64,000 bases of DNA from Microbulbifer sediminum (GTDB lineage: Bacteria > Pseudomonadota > Gammaproteobacteria > Pseudomonadales > Cellvibrionaceae). Below are positions 33,911-43,894 of this stretch, in pieces. Made by a program: the position numbers and the translations under genes. Below the pieces are notes generated by a model. That model did no database searches and was not told the DNA's origin. It saw only the letters and a list, made by a program, of their open reading frames with translations. Positions within the stretch are counted from its first letter, which is position 1. Each line of letters begins with the position of its first letter. The stretch spans positions 1-64,000 of the forward strand of contig NZ_JAJSAP010000008.1 of the NCBI RefSeq assembly GCF_021729035.1. Reading direction: 5' to 3'.

Positions 33911-35830
33911 ATGAAGAAGATTGCCCTGGCCGCCGCAGTGGCGGTGGTGCTGGCTGGCTGTGATAGCCGCCAGGACGCGCCCGAAGATGCCGCGACTGAC
34001 AACGCCACAGCAAATATGACCGCGGAGAGCGCCGGCGCTGGAGCAGGCGGGTCTGCCACTGAAACCGGTACCCGTGAATCCGGCAATGGCGCGGTGACTG
34101 CCCAGGATGCCAAGGCATTCCTGGAAGAGGCGCAGCAGCGACTGGCCAAGATGGCCGAAGAGGGTGCCCACGCGTCCTGGCTCGCGGCTACTTACATCAA
34201 TGTAGATTCCCAGTACACCGAGGCCCTGGCCTCGGAACGCTTTACCTCCCTCGCCGTCGAGCTGGCCAACGAAGCCGCCCGCTTCGATGACCTGGAACTC
34301 GACGCGGAAACCCGCCGCCAGCTCACCATGCTGAAGCAGGGGCTGGTGTTGCCAGCGCCCCAGGACCCGGAACTGACAGCGGAGCTGGCACAGATCGGCT
34401 CCAAGCTCCAGGGTATGTATGGCTCCGGCAAGTACTGCACCGGCGAGGGCGACGAGGAAAAATGCTACGGCCTGACCGAGATGGGCCGCCTGATGGCAGA
34501 GAGTCGCGATCCGGAGCTGCTGCAGGAGCTGTGGGTTGGCTGGCGCAAGGTGTCCCCGCCCATGAAACCGCTGTACGAGCGCCAGGTTGAGATTGCCAAT
34601 GCCGGTGCCCGGGAGCTGGGTTACAAGGACCTGAGCGAGATGTGGCGCTCCAAGTACGATATGCAGGCGGATGCCTTCTCTACCGACATGGACGCACAGT
34701 GGGGCAAGGTCAAGCCGCTGTATGAAGCGCTTCACTGCCATGTGCGTGCCAAGCTGAACGAGCGCTACGGCGACGACGTGGTGCCGCCCAACGGCAAGAT
34801 TCCGGCACACCTGCTGGGCAATATGTGGGCGCAGGAGTGGGGCAACATCTACGATGTGGTCAAGGACGAAGATATGGAAGCCCCATACGACCTGACCCAG
34901 CTGGTCGTGGATGCGGGTATGGACGAAAAGGAAATGGTCAAGGTCGGCGAGCGTTTCTTCACGTCGCTGGGCTTCAAGCCACTGCCCGAGACCTTCTGGG
35001 AGCGCTCCCAGTTCACCAAGCCGCGGGACCGCGACGTGGTCTGCCATGCCAGTGCCTGGAACCTGGATAACAAGGACGACATCCGTATCAAGATGTGTAT
35101 CCAGAAAACGGCAGATGACTTTATTACCATTCACCATGAGCTGGGCCACAACTTTTACCAGCGCATCTATAACGACCAGCCTTTCCTTTACCAGGAGGGT
35201 GCCAACGATGGCTTCCACGAGGCGGTGGGCGATGCAATCGCTCTTTCCATCACACCGAAATACCTGAAGCAGATCGGCCTGATGGACGAAGTCCCGGACG
35301 AGAGCAAGGATATGGGCTTCCTGATGCGCCAGGCACTGGACAAGATCGCCTTCCTGCCATTCGGATTGATGGTGGACAAGTGGCGCTGGCAGGTCTTCAG
35401 TGGCGAAGTCGAGCCCAGCGACTACAACAAGGCATGGTGGCAGCTGCGCGAGGACTACCAGGGTATCCAGGCCCCGGTGAGCCGCAGCGAGGCCAATTTT
35501 GATCCGGGTGCCAAGTACCATATCCCGGGTAACACGCCCTATGCGCGCTATTTCCTGGCTCGGATCCAGCAATTCCAGTTCCACCGTGCACTATGCGAGG
35601 CTGCCGGTCACGAGGGGCCGCTGCACCGCTGCTCGATTTATAACAACGAGGCGGCGGGCGAGAAGCTGCGCAACATGCTGGCCATGGGTGCCAGCAAGCC
35701 GTGGCCGGATGCGATGGAAGCCCTGACAGGCCAGCGCGAGCTGGATGCCGAGGCCATCATCGATTACTTCCAGCCGCTGATGACTTACCTGGAAGAGCAA
35801 AACCAGGGTCGCCAGTGCGGTTGGGAATAA
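33911..35830 (+). CDS. Peptidyl-dipeptidase, M2 (ACE-like) lipoprotein
   Basis: 639 residues. Lipobox LAGC at 14-17 followed by a low-complexity Ala/Thr/Gly linker. The M2 gluzincin site is HHELGHNFY (HExxH, about residue 408) and the third zinc ligand sits in HEAVGD downstream. Family motifs [10 protein letters not shown] and LWVGWRKV agree. Bacterial M2 enzymes remove C-terminal dipeptides from peptides, here probably at the outer membrane facing the periplasm. Start at 33911 follows GAGGGAG. Confidence 0.93.
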   Translation: MKKIALAAAVAVVLAGCDSRQDAPEDAATDNATANMTAESAGAGAGGSATETGTRESGNGAVTAQDAKAFLEEAQQRLAKMAEEGAHASWLAATYINVDSQYTEALASERFTSLAVELANEAARFDDLELDAETRRQLTMLKQGLVLPAPQDPELTAELAQIGSKLQGMYGSGKYCTGEGDEEKCYGLTEMGRLMAESRDPELLQELWVGWRKVSPPMKPLYERQVEIANAGARELGYKDLSEMWRSKYDMQADAFSTDMDAQWGKVKPLYEALHCHVRAKLNERYGDDVVPPNGKIPAHLLGNMWAQEWGNIYDVVKDEDMEAPYDLTQLVVDAGMDEKEMVKVGERFFTSLGFKPLPETFWERSQFTKPRDRDVVCHASAWNLDNKDDIRIKMCIQKTADDFITIHHELGHNFYQRIYNDQPFLYQEGANDGFHEAVGDAIALSITPKYLKQIGLMDEVPDESKDMGFLMRQALDKIAFLPFGLMVDKWRWQVFSGEVEPSDYNKAWWQLREDYQGIQAPVSRSEANFDPGAKYHIPGNTPYARYFLARIQQFQFHRALCEAAGHEGPLHRCSIYNNEAAGEKLRNMLAMGASKPWPDAMEALTGQRELDAEAIIDYFQPLMTYLEEQNQGRQCGWE

Positions 35831-35841
35831 TCAAGCGTATA

Positions 35842-35935
35842 GCGAGTACTGCTCGCTGCTTGATTATTCGACCGGCCAAGGACGGCCCGGGCCGGGGCCT
35901 GATCAAACACGATGAAATCTCGCCATGGATGGCGA
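35842..35935. repeat. 94-bp intergenic repeat, copy A
   Basis: Begins GCGAGTACTGCTCGCTGCTT and ends in the short palindrome CGCCATGGATGGCG. It is about 90 percent identical to copy B at 35962-36055. It contains GC-rich arms (GGCCAAGGACGGCC, CCGGGCCGGGG) able to fold. It lies between the M2 gene and the terminator shared with the porin gene. Confidence 0.85.
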
Positions 35936-35961
35936 CGATAACGCTGAATGTCGGCTCGAGC

Positions 35962-36055
35962 GCGAGTACTGCCCGCTGCTTGATTATTCGACCGGCCGAG
36001 GACGGCCGGACCGGGGCCTGATCGAACACGATGAAGTTTCGCCATGGATGGCGAG
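35962..36055. repeat. 94-bp intergenic repeat, copy B
   Basis: Begins GCGAGTACTGCCCGCTGCTT and shares the TGATTATTCGACCGGCC core and the terminal CGCCATGGATGGCG with copy A, which lies 120 bp to the left. Differences are single substitutions and a one-base change in the GC-rich middle. It is likely a dispersed element of this genome. Confidence 0.85.
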
Positions 36056-36112
36056 GAAAGGCGTGATCTTGATACTGTTGCGAGCACCGCTCGCCACGCG
36101 ACAGATCGAAAC

Positions 36113-36143
36113 AAAAAAGCCCGGCTATTGCCGGGCTTTTTTT
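36113..36143. terminator. Bidirectional intrinsic terminator
   Basis: GCCCGGC / GCCGGGC stem, TATT loop, six As on the left and seven Ts on the right. It can stop transcription from the M2 gene and, on the other strand, from the nitrate-locus porin gene. Confidence 0.9.
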
Positions 36144-36190
36144 ATGGCTTGGCACTGGCTTAGTGCCAGGCTCCTCCTGTGTTTTGACAG

Positions 36191-37405
36191 TCAGAACTGT
36201 GCCTGTGCCGTTAACCAGAGCTTTTCCGTATCCACGCTGAATTCATCGGCCTGGTACTGGCTGTATTTGAGGCTCATCCCTACCACACCGACCTTGCCGG
36301 CAAGCAGGAAGCCATATTCACTGCCAAGTTTCTTCATGCCTGAGGTTTCGGGATCATCAGAACTGAGTTGGTGGTAGTTCAGTGCGAGCTTTACCCCAGC
36401 CAGGGTCGTGCCCGCGCTGACATAGGTGTCCTCGATTCCGCCGGGAATATTGCCGGTGCCACCACCGAGGAACTTGTCGTTCCAGCCCTGGAACTTATGC
36501 AGTGTCGCGAGCGGGGTAATAAACTGGCCGTCGCCGCCATCCGCACCCAGGAGTTCGTATCCTGCGGCGAGTTTGATCGGTCCCAGCTCGTATGCACCGT
36601 CGACCAGCACGTAGTCTGCGGTGTATGGAACGGGGTTGTCGCCGGCCTCAGTCTGGGTGGCATATTCCAGTTGGTAATCGAGGTTGCCCGTGCCGCCGGC
36701 GAAGCGCACGCCGTAGGTATCGGTCGAGAAGAGTGGCGCGGTCTCGTTGTCGATCAGGTAGGCATAGGCGGACAGGGCACCCAGGGAAATCCCTTCGTAC
36801 CTCGCATTGAACAGGTAGGTATCGTTTTCATGGTCGCCAAGCGGGCTGTCCTCGCCGAAGATCCGGTTGACGTTGTCGATATGGGCGAGGAACAGCGTGG
36901 TGTCCTCAAGACTGGTGTTACTCAGGCTGAAGCCATCGTAGGTTTGCTCGTTCTGGCGAAAGCCGACCCCGCCGACAAAACGCTGGTTATCCAGCAGGAT
37001 ACGCTGTCGGCCGTACCTGAGGGTCGTGGCTCCCGTTGAATAGGCGAGAATGTACTGGTTGACCTCGGTACCTTCCGGGTCCGCAATCCCACCTTCGAAT
37101 TCGGTGATGTGGGTCACATCATCCATTTCCAGCATGGCACTGAAGCCCCGGTATTCTTCCGAGGCGAGCGTGAGCCGGGTTTTCAGGCTGAACAGGTCGA
37201 CAGAGTCAGTGCCCTCAACATCCACTGTTTCACTACGAGCGCGGAAATCCAGTGTGGCATTGCCCTGGCGTAGTGCCTCGGCGAGGCTGTCCACTGCTGG
37301 CTCCTGTTCCAGTGGTGTGTCCTGGCCGATGGCGCTGTGGGAGTGTGCCATTGTCACGGCGAGGGCCAGCAGGCCCCGGAAAATATTTTGAGTGGTTCTT
37401 TTCAT
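36191..37405 (-). CDS. Outer-membrane porin, alginate-export-like beta-barrel
   Basis: 404 residues from the ATG at 37405 with GGAGACC upstream; signal peptide ends SAIG-QD. The body has alternating hydrophobic strands, family stretches such as NATLDFRARSETVD, YGRQRILLDNQRFVGGVGFR and YDGFSLSN, and a terminal Phe (AQAQF), the outer-membrane assembly signal. It lies 129 bp after nrtD on the same strand, so it may let nitrate or another anion cross the outer membrane. Confidence 0.8.
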   Translation of the reverse strand: MKRTTQNIFRGLLALAVTMAHSHSAIGQDTPLEQEPAVDSLAEALRQGNATLDFRARSETVDVEGTDSVDLFSLKTRLTLASEEYRGFSAMLEMDDVTHITEFEGGIADPEGTEVNQYILAYSTGATTLRYGRQRILLDNQRFVGGVGFRQNEQTYDGFSLSNTSLEDTTLFLAHIDNVNRIFGEDSPLGDHENDTYLFNARYEGISLGALSAYAYLIDNETAPLFSTDTYGVRFAGGTGNLDYQLEYATQTEAGDNPVPYTADYVLVDGAYELGPIKLAAGYELLGADGGDGQFITPLATLHKFQGWNDKFLGGGTGNIPGGIEDTYVSAGTTLAGVKLALNYHQLSSDDPETSGMKKLGSEYGFLLAGKVGVVGMSLKYSQYQADEFSVDTEKLWLTAQAQF

Positions 37406-37534
37406 TTTTGGTCTCCATTTTTTCGACAATCAATTTACTCCAGGCACAACCCGGTTGTCATCGTCTGTTACCGACAATGTCAGGAGGGTGGTGAAGAAAT
37501 ATGCCCCGTCGGTAACGGATAGAGTGAGCCTGAA

Positions 37535-38413
37535 TCAGGCGGCGTCGACGACTTTCCCGGTATCGCGGGCAGAGCCCTGTACTGTTTCGTCAGCTACAGG
37601 AGCTGGTTGTCGCTGACTCCGATCAAGGCCGGGTTTGGCATGTCGTTCGTGCAGGAACTTCAGCACCCGCGCGCGGTAGTGGTTGTAGTGGCTGTCACCC
37701 GCCAGTTCCAGGCGATGGCGTGGGCGTTCAAGATCTATATCCAGGACCTCGCCGATGGTGGCAGCGGGGCCGTTGGTCATCATGACAATGCGATCGGATA
37801 GCAGCACGGCCTCATCGACATCGTGAGTGATCATTATCACAGTGTTTTTCAGGTCAGCCTGTATTTCCATCAGGGAGTCCTGCATATGTGCGCGGGTGAG
37901 TGCATCCAGTGCCCCAAAGGGCTCATCCATCAACAGGACTTTGGGCTGCATGGCAAGGGCGCGTGCAATTCCCACCCGTTGCTTCATGCCGCCGGAGATT
38001 TCCCCGGGGCGCTTGTGTGCGGCGTGCGTCATGTGTACCAGTTCAAGGTTATGATCGATCCATTCCCGGATCTCAGGGCGGGACATTCGCTTGCGGAAGA
38101 CCTGCTTTACCGCCAACTCCACATTCTCGTAAGCGGTTAGCCACGGCAAGAGCGAGTGGTTCTGGAAAACCACGGCTCGTTCGGGCCCAGGCTCGGTGAC
38201 TTCGCGGCCGTTCAGGATCACTCCCCCGGAGGTGGCACGGTGCAGGCCGGCAACGATATTAAGGACTGTGGATTTACCACAGCCGGAGTGGCCGATCAGG
38301 GACACAAATTCGCCCTGGCGGATTTTCAGGTTGATATCCCGTAAGGCCGTAAAAGGGCCACTCGGGGTGGGGAACTCCATACCTACCTGGCTGATATCTA
38401 GAAGTGTGCTCAT
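37535..38413 (-). CDS. nrtD: Nitrate ABC transporter, ATP-binding protein
   Basis: 292 residues. Walker A GHSGCGKST, Q-loop VVFQNHSLLPW, signature ISGGMKQR, Walker B VLLMDEPFGALD, switch His MITHDVDEA. FQNHSLLPWLTAYENV and the C-terminal LDRPRHR-like IDLERPRHR are typical of NrtC/NrtD/TauB-group ATPases. It has no extra NrtA-like domain, so it is NrtD- rather than NrtC-type. An alternative start at 38425 adds four residues. Confidence 0.92.
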   Translation of the reverse strand: MSTLLDISQVGMEFPTPSGPFTALRDINLKIRQGEFVSLIGHSGCGKSTVLNIVAGLHRATSGGVILNGREVTEPGPERAVVFQNHSLLPWLTAYENVELAVKQVFRKRMSRPEIREWIDHNLELVHMTHAAHKRPGEISGGMKQRVGIARALAMQPKVLLMDEPFGALDALTRAHMQDSLMEIQADLKNTVIMITHDVDEAVLLSDRIVMMTNGPAATIGEVLDIDLERPRHRLELAGDSHYNHYRARVLKFLHERHAKPGLDRSQRQPAPVADETVQGSARDTGKVVDAA

Positions 38414-38474
38414 GGAAAACCTCATTCAGGATGGCCGGGAATATCGTCCGGCGAGATAGTCGGGCAGTTGTGTT

Positions 38475-39470
38475 TCAGTGAGTTGCCGTGTCCTTGTCCC
38501 AGGAGAAGAACCTCTGTAACTGAAGCATTGAGCGGTCCAGCAGGAAGCCGATAAAGCCGATAACGACAACTGCGGCCATGATGCGCGCGAGTGAGTCTGA
38601 GCTGCCATTCTGGAATTCATCCCAGACAAATTTCCCCAGCCCGGGATTCTGGGCCAGCATTTCCGCCGCAATCAGTACCATCCACGCCACCCCAAGGGAG
38701 AGACGCATACCGGTAAAGATCATGGGTACGGAGGCGGGTAGTACGATTCGTCGGACATGTTCCAGCGCGGGAAGTCGCAGAACCTTGCTGACGTTCAGTA
38801 GGTCGCGGTCAACGGAGGCGACACCCACGGCAGTATTGATCACCATGGGCCACAGGCAGCACAGCGTCACAGTGATCATGGAATTGATAAACGACTTGGC
38901 GATTATCGGGTCCGGGGTGGCATATACCGCGCTTACAACCATGGTCACCAGTGGCAGCCAGGCCAGCGGTGAGACTGGCTTGAACACTTGGATAATCGGG
39001 TTGCAAGCGGCATTCAGAGCCGGACTGAGGCCGATGGCAATCCCAAGTGGGATGGCGATCAGTGCTGCCAGCAGGAAGCCACTCATTACTGTGACCAGGC
39101 TCGTGCCGATCTGGTCGATAAAGGTCTCCTTGCCGGTATAGTCCCGTATTTTCGCTTCGTAATCCGGGTCCTCGGCCAGCCTCCTCGCGTTGCGCTCCCG
39201 CTGGCGCTCGTAGAAGGCCGCCTCTTTGTCCCGTGAGCGTTGGTGCTCACTATAGAGCGCGCCGAACTGCTCCCACACGGCGACCGGCCCGGGAAATTTC
39301 CCCAGCGAGGTGTCGATATTGCGGGCGCCCACCGTCCACAAGAGGAGAAAAACCAGCACTCCCGTCGCCGGCAGCGCCAGCAGGTTCAGTAGCCGAAGGG
39401 GCTGCCCGCGGCTGGTCAGCTGCAAACGCCAGTTGAATATCTTGCCGGTATTAAAGGTGCTGCTTGTCAT
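38475..39470 (-). CDS. nrtB: Nitrate ABC transporter, permease
   Basis: 331 residues. An N-terminal helix (LALPATGVLVFLLLWTVGA) and a charged ~75-residue insert come before the permease core of five or so helices. The core includes NPIIQVFKPVSPLAWLPL, diagnostic for the NrtB/SsuC group, and the ATPase-contact loop TVSKVLRLPALEHVRRI-like segment near residue 230. The 74-bp gap from nrtA and the shared strand put it in the nrt operon. Confidence 0.93.
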   Translation of the reverse strand: MTSSTFNTGKIFNWRLQLTSRGQPLRLLNLLALPATGVLVFLLLWTVGARNIDTSLGKFPGPVAVWEQFGALYSEHQRSRDKEAAFYERQRERNARRLAEDPDYEAKIRDYTGKETFIDQIGTSLVTVMSGFLLAALIAIPLGIAIGLSPALNAACNPIIQVFKPVSPLAWLPLVTMVVSAVYATPDPIIAKSFINSMITVTLCCLWPMVINTAVGVASVDRDLLNVSKVLRLPALEHVRRIVLPASVPMIFTGMRLSLGVAWMVLIAAEMLAQNPGLGKFVWDEFQNGSSDSLARIMAAVVVIGFIGFLLDRSMLQLQRFFSWDKDTATH

Positions 39471-39543
39471 TTTCGGTGATCTCTTTGAGTCATTTTGCTG
39501 CCGGGCAGTGCGTGGGCTTACCCGGCGACAGGTAGATGGATCA

Positions 39544-40926
39544 TCAGAGTTTCTCGCCGCTCTTCAGGCCAATGGGAAACTTGTCGATATAGGCGTTGGG
39601 TTCCCTGCCGTTGTACACGATGCCGTCGATAAAGTGGGTCTGTGGTGCGCGGAAGCCGTCCTCGGCGTCAAAGTCGGGGAACTGTTCCGCTTTCGCCAGG
39701 CCCTCTGTAATCAGCGACCGGGCCGCTGCCTCGTAGATATCCGGCCGATAGACACGTTTGGCCAGGTTCTTGTACCACTCATCACTCTTGTCTTCTGGAA
39801 TCTGGCCCCAGCGCCGCATCTGTGTCAGGTACCAGATGGCGTCAGAGTAATAGGGGTAGGTGGCGTTGTAGCGGAAGAAGACATTGAAGTCCGGCACGGG
39901 ACGCTTATCGCCCTTTTCGTACTCGAAAGTGCCGGTCATGCTGTTGGCGATTACTTCCCGGTCGGCGCCCACGTAGTGGGACTGGGACAGGATCTTCACC
40001 GCTTCGGGGCGGTTTGCATTGTTGTTTTCATCCAGCCACATGGCGGCGCGAATCAGCGCCCGGGTCAGGCGAATGGTCGTATTAGGATACTGCTCCGCGA
40101 ACTTTTTGGTGATACCGAAGACTTTCTCCGGGTTGTCCTTCCAGATTTCATAGTCGGTAACCACCGGTACCCCGATGCCCTTGAATACCGCCTGCTGGTT
40201 CCAGGGTTCGCCCACGCAGTAGCCGTAGATGGTTCCGGACTCGAGCGTGGCCGGCATCTGTGGAGGGGGGGTGACTGACAAAAGTGCATCCGCGTCGATC
40301 TGCCCGGAGATGTCGCCCTTATGCGGTGCATAGAAGCCGGGGTGGATACCGCCTGCAGCCAGCCAGTAACGCAGTTCGTAGTTATGGGTGGAAACGGGGA
40401 ATACCATACCCATATTGAACGGCTTCCCTTCGGCCTGGTATTGCTCCACCACGGGCTTAAGGGCGTCGGCCTTGATGGGGCGAGCGGGCAGGCCATCCTC
40501 CCGTTTGGGAATATGCGGTTTCATCTGCTCCCAGATTGTGTTGGAAACGGTGATGCCGTTGCCATTCAGGTCCATCGAGAACGGCGTAATGATCTCGGCC
40601 TGGGTACCAAAACCCATGGTGGCTGCGATCGGCTGGCCTGCCAGCATATGGGCGCCGTCCAGCCGGCCATCGATGACGCCGTCCAGCAACACTTTCCAGT
40701 TGGCCTGGGCCTCAATGGTGACGTACAGCCCCTCATCCTCGAAAAAGCCTTTCTCGTAGGCTATGGCGATGGGCGCCATATCGGTCAGTTTGATAAAGCC
40801 AAACGTCAGCTCCTCCTTTTCCGGATAACCGAGTTCCACCGCCTCGGCAGTTGCTGTCCCGCTTAGCAGCCCGCTCAAAAATATGGCCGCACCCGCCAGC
40901 GTCCCGAATGGTTTTTTCCATCTCAT
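39544..40926 (-). CDS. nrtA: Nitrate ABC transporter, substrate-binding protein
   Basis: 460 residues from the ATG at 40926 (GAGAAAGGCAG upstream). Signal peptide ends TATA-EA. The CmpA/NrtA layout is clear: [48 protein letters not shown], and [12 protein letters not shown], which line the anion site. The sequence cannot alone exclude bicarbonate (CmpA), but the upstream sigma-54-like promoter and leader terminator favour nitrate/nitrite. Confidence 0.92.
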   Translation of the reverse strand: MRWKKPFGTLAGAAIFLSGLLSGTATAEAVELGYPEKEELTFGFIKLTDMAPIAIAYEKGFFEDEGLYVTIEAQANWKVLLDGVIDGRLDGAHMLAGQPIAATMGFGTQAEIITPFSMDLNGNGITVSNTIWEQMKPHIPKREDGLPARPIKADALKPVVEQYQAEGKPFNMGMVFPVSTHNYELRYWLAAGGIHPGFYAPHKGDISGQIDADALLSVTPPPQMPATLESGTIYGYCVGEPWNQQAVFKGIGVPVVTDYEIWKDNPEKVFGITKKFAEQYPNTTIRLTRALIRAAMWLDENNNANRPEAVKILSQSHYVGADREVIANSMTGTFEYEKGDKRPVPDFNVFFRYNATYPYYSDAIWYLTQMRRWGQIPEDKSDEWYKNLAKRVYRPDIYEAAARSLITEGLAKAEQFPDFDAEDGFRAPQTHFIDGIVYNGREPNAYIDKFPIGLKSGEKL

Positions 40927-40967
40927 CTGCCTTTCTCCTGTGCCGTTGTCCTGTATTTCCCCAAGCC

Positions 40968-41016
40968 AAAAAAAAACGCCCATTGATCGGTACCTTTGGC
41001 ACTGGATCAATGAGCG
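40968..41016 (-). terminator. Leader terminator (attenuator) just before nrtA
   Basis: On the minus strand, CGCTCATTGATC pairs with GATCAATGGGCG (11 of 12) and is followed by nine Ts. It ends about 40 bases before the nrtA ATG, downstream of the likely promoter. Transcription must be allowed through to express nrtABD. A smaller stem with a six-base loop (GCAGG-TGCGAG-CCTGC, 41034-41049) lies just upstream and could be part of an antitermination target. Confidence 0.8.
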
Positions 41017-41190
41017 TCTTTGCTCGGCTACCTGCAGGCTCGCACCTGCCGTGAATGTGTATTGCTGCCCTGTGATTACCGTTGTCCCTGGATTACCTGT
41101 ACAGGTACTGCTTCACGGTAAGTGGTAAAGCCGAGGCTTTCTCCGGAGGTGCAGTTGGCAGCCTTTTTTCCGGGGACTCAGCTGGATAGA

Positions 41191-41206
41191 AGCACACATC
41201 ATGCCA
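41191..41206 (-). promoter_or_regulatory. Candidate sigma-54 promoter for nrtABD
   Basis: The minus strand reads TGGCATGATGTGTGCT, with GG and GC separated by ten bases as in -24/-12 promoters (consensus TGGCACG-N4-TTGCW). A perfect dyad CACCGG-N6-CCGGTG at 41262-41279, roughly 90 bp upstream of the expected start site, could bind an enhancer protein such as NtrC. Both are by eye. Confidence 0.45.
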
Positions 41207-41441
41207 ATGTGCTTTGGCCGTGCAGCATGATCCGGCTTCGAGCATCCAATCCCGCGCATTGCACCGGCTTTACCCGGTGTCGTGGCGCGTGGCGGGGGCG
41301 ATGCGGGGAGAAATATAATGTTGTGCCGCATGACGCGGAGGCATAGCCGGTGCTACAGGCTCTATGGTGGTGCGGGCGGGAAAGCGTTTGCGCAATGATG
41401 GGGCGTTGCTCCAGGGTGACGCTTTCACACCACTGGCCAAC

Positions 41442-41474
41442 AAAAAAGGCCGGGCAGTGGCTGCCCGGCCTTTT
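41442..41474. terminator. Intrinsic terminator of fadL (bidirectional form)
   Basis: GGCCGGGCAG / CTGCCCGGCC, a perfect 10-bp stem with a three-base loop. It has six Ts on the minus strand, right after the fadL stop. It separates fadL from the nrt promoter region. Confidence 0.9.
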
Positions 41475-41496
41475 GAATCTGCTCCCGGTCCTGGGA

Positions 41497-42948
41497 TCAG
41501 AAGTTGTAGTTCACGGAAACACCGGCCAGCCAGGCTTCGATATTGGTAGTGCCACCATCGAAGTAGGTGACCAGGGCTGTGCCTGGGCCGACGAGGGAAT
41601 CGGTCGGGATTACGCTGCCTTCCTGGATGGTCTCGTCGTCACCCCAGAGATAGGCGAAGCCGCCGTCAACCGACAACTCGTCGCTGAACTTATAGGTGCC
41701 GCCGAAGGTCACCCACTGGCGATCGGTGTCCGGGATGGACAGGGTGCGCCAGGTGATCGGGCGGCCGAAGCTTGCGGTCTCTTCGTCAAACAGGCCATCC
41801 CGCGCTGCGCCTTCATCGTAGGCGTAACCAATGCGCAAGGTAACTTCCTCACAGGGATAGTACTCGCCTGCAACACTGTAACGCATGCCGCTCTCGAAGT
41901 TCTCTTCCTTGATCAGCAGCGGGTTGTAGGGCTCGGGATCGACGCCAAACTTCTGGCTGGGGATAAAACCTTCGAGTCGCTCGAAGTCATCCCAGTCGGT
42001 CCACATGGCACCGAGGGCCAGGCCCCATTGGCTGTTGAAACGGTGGTAGAAGCCCAGCTCCAGCGTATCCGGCAGGTCCAGGGTCAGGTTAGCGGAGGCG
42101 TTCCGCAGGCCGACACCACCCATGTTGTTGGGCAGGGCCTGGGAATTGACGTCGCCTTCGAGTTTCGGATCCAGCTCGGAATGATAGGAGATACCGAAGC
42201 GGGAGTTTTCATTGATCTGCCACAGGGCGCCGAGGGTCCAGCCTACATCCCAGTCGTCGCCATCCAGGTCGAGGATGCTCAGCTCGGGGATGCCAGATCC
42301 GTCGGGCAGGAACAGACCGGTCTGTTCACTCAGGTTGCGCGGCACCTTGGTCTTCAGCGTCGCGTCGGCGTACATGAAATTCACCGCCAGGCCGATGCTG
42401 AACTGGTCATTGAAGTTGTAAGCCACGGAGGGGGCGATATTGACCGTCAGCAGCTCAGTTTTATCGGCAATATGGGTCACCAGCCAGTCCGGTTCGAAGT
42501 CGGTTTCCAGGCCGTAGTCAGTGAACATGCCCAGGCCGAATGACCAGCAGTCGTCAAAGGGAACGGCCAGCGCGAAGTCGGGGACAAAGGCATCGCTGGC
42601 ATAGTCGTTGGCAGTGTCGCGGAATGGCCCCACCTGGGCGAGCGGCACGGGCTGGCCGGTAATGGGGTTGGTGCCCACAACAGTAAAGTCGATGTCGCCG
42701 GCTGCGTCGATCTCGGGATTGACGTAGGTAACACCGGCGGACAGGGAAATCCGGTCAAACAGAGCAGAACCGGCTGGGTTGCGGTTCAGGATGGCGGCGT
42801 TGTCACCAATGGTGTTTTCCGCCGCAAATGCGCGGCCAAGGCCAGCAGGATTGGTTTCCTGCAGGTAAAAACCCGCGGCCATGGTACCGCTGGAGGCGGT
42901 GCTGATTGCTGCAGCCAGAACTGCACGACGCAGAAGTTTCTTTTTCAT
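41497..42948 (-). CDS. fadL: FadL-family outer-membrane hydrophobe transporter
   Basis: 483 residues. Signal peptide ends TMA-AGFYLQE. The mature N-terminus (AGFYLQETNPAGLGRAFA, then NRNPAG) is the FadL hatch with its NPA motif. The rest is a 14-strand barrel ending in YNF, the outer-membrane signal. FadL proteins bring long-chain fatty acids or other hydrophobic compounds across the outer membrane. The actual substrate here is unknown. Confidence 0.93.
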   Translation of the reverse strand: MKKKLLRRAVLAAAISTASSGTMAAGFYLQETNPAGLGRAFAAENTIGDNAAILNRNPAGSALFDRISLSAGVTYVNPEIDAAGDIDFTVVGTNPITGQPVPLAQVGPFRDTANDYASDAFVPDFALAVPFDDCWSFGLGMFTDYGLETDFEPDWLVTHIADKTELLTVNIAPSVAYNFNDQFSIGLAVNFMYADATLKTKVPRNLSEQTGLFLPDGSGIPELSILDLDGDDWDVGWTLGALWQINENSRFGISYHSELDPKLEGDVNSQALPNNMGGVGLRNASANLTLDLPDTLELGFYHRFNSQWGLALGAMWTDWDDFERLEGFIPSQKFGVDPEPYNPLLIKEENFESGMRYSVAGEYYPCEEVTLRIGYAYDEGAARDGLFDEETASFGRPITWRTLSIPDTDRQWVTFGGTYKFSDELSVDGGFAYLWGDDETIQEGSVIPTDSLVGPGTALVTYFDGGTTNIEAWLAGVSVNYNF

Positions 42949-43195
42949 GAGGTCCCACTCTGTTTTGAATTGCTGTTTACTAAATCATCGCTCAGCAACC
43001 GTGAAACAGTCACGGTGGTGCGATGGAGAACCCCGTTCAGGTTCCCGGGTTCGCAATCGATTCCCTGACTCAAAAATTCTAGCAGCGCCAGAATATTGTT
43101 TCAGGGCAAGCGGGCCACTTTATAAAGACTAAAACGCGAAAAATCTATCATTTCGCGCCACTTTTTCTTTATTTTTACGTACTGTTCGAAACTTT

Positions 43196-43894
43196 TCAGT
43201 CTTGGCGGGAACTGTCTCCCGGGGTGGAGAATTTGGTCAAGGAAATCTGGTAGGTTTCGCCATTTTCTTCTTGCATCAATTTCACCAGCGCGTGATTCCA
43301 CGTGGGTGCAAACCAGATGTAAGTGGAGCGATCTGCTCCTTCCTCACGCACGCGTTCCACTTTTACTGTGTCTACCGGCCCGAGGGGCGTCTGTAGCGTC
43401 TCGGTGCCGGTAACGGCAAAGCGGTAAGTGCGCACTCGCTTGCCATCTGCGACCTGATAGACAAGGTCTTCCTTGCCGGCCGCAACGTCCAGCGCCAGCT
43501 GCAACTGGTAGCTGATCTTGTCGTGGATAGCCCCGGGTGGATTCTCGAGCGTGCGGTCCGGTTCCGATATGTTGACGACGCGCCCATCTTCAAAATTGAG
43601 CGCTGTGTGCCGGTTCCGGCCGAGCCCTGTGCGGTGGTACTCGTAGTGGCGGGGTGTGATTCGCGAATCAGAGAGGGAAAAACGCGAATGCTCACGGATA
43701 TCGGCGAGGAACGAATCTGCCCGGAAATCAAGCCGCCAGTCGTCGCCGTTGCCGGAGAGCTTGCGCTCGGCCTTTACCTTGATGCCGTTATAGCTGGCGG
43801 AATAGGTCGCGGAAAATGGCTCCAGCACCTGGGCGCGACTAATGACAGCAAAACTGGCTAGTAAAAGAAAGAGTATGGACTGGCGAACGGGCAC
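43196..43894 (-). CDS. DUF3108 periplasmic protein
   Basis: 232 residues with a signal peptide ending ISRA-QV. The body is beta-rich: FSATYSASYNGIKVKAERKL, HYEYHRTGLGRNRHTALNFE, and a late TYIWFAPTWNHALVKL. These match DUF3108, an envelope protein often next to purM-purN in gammaproteobacteria, as here (144 bp after purN). Function unknown. Confidence 0.88.
   Translation of the reverse strand: MPVRQSILFLLLASFAVISRAQVLEPFSATYSASYNGIKVKAERKLSGNGDDWRLDFRADSFLADIREHSRFSLSDSRITPRHYEYHRTGLGRNRHTALNFEDGRVVNISEPDRTLENPPGAIHDKISYQLQLALDVAAGKEDLVYQVADGKRVRTYRFAVTGTETLQTPLGPVDTVKVERVREEGADRSTYIWFAPTWNHALVKLMQEENGETYQISLTKFSTPGDSSRQD

Noticed and set aside
33866..35584. A 572-codon minus-strand frame opposite the M2 peptidase gene
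   Set aside because: Antisense shadow of a strongly supported gene; it lacks domain signatures or a ribosome-binding site.
35757..36155. Possible small protein genes over the 94-bp repeats
   Set aside because: The apparent frames are made by the repeat itself and give a repeated peptide without start signals.
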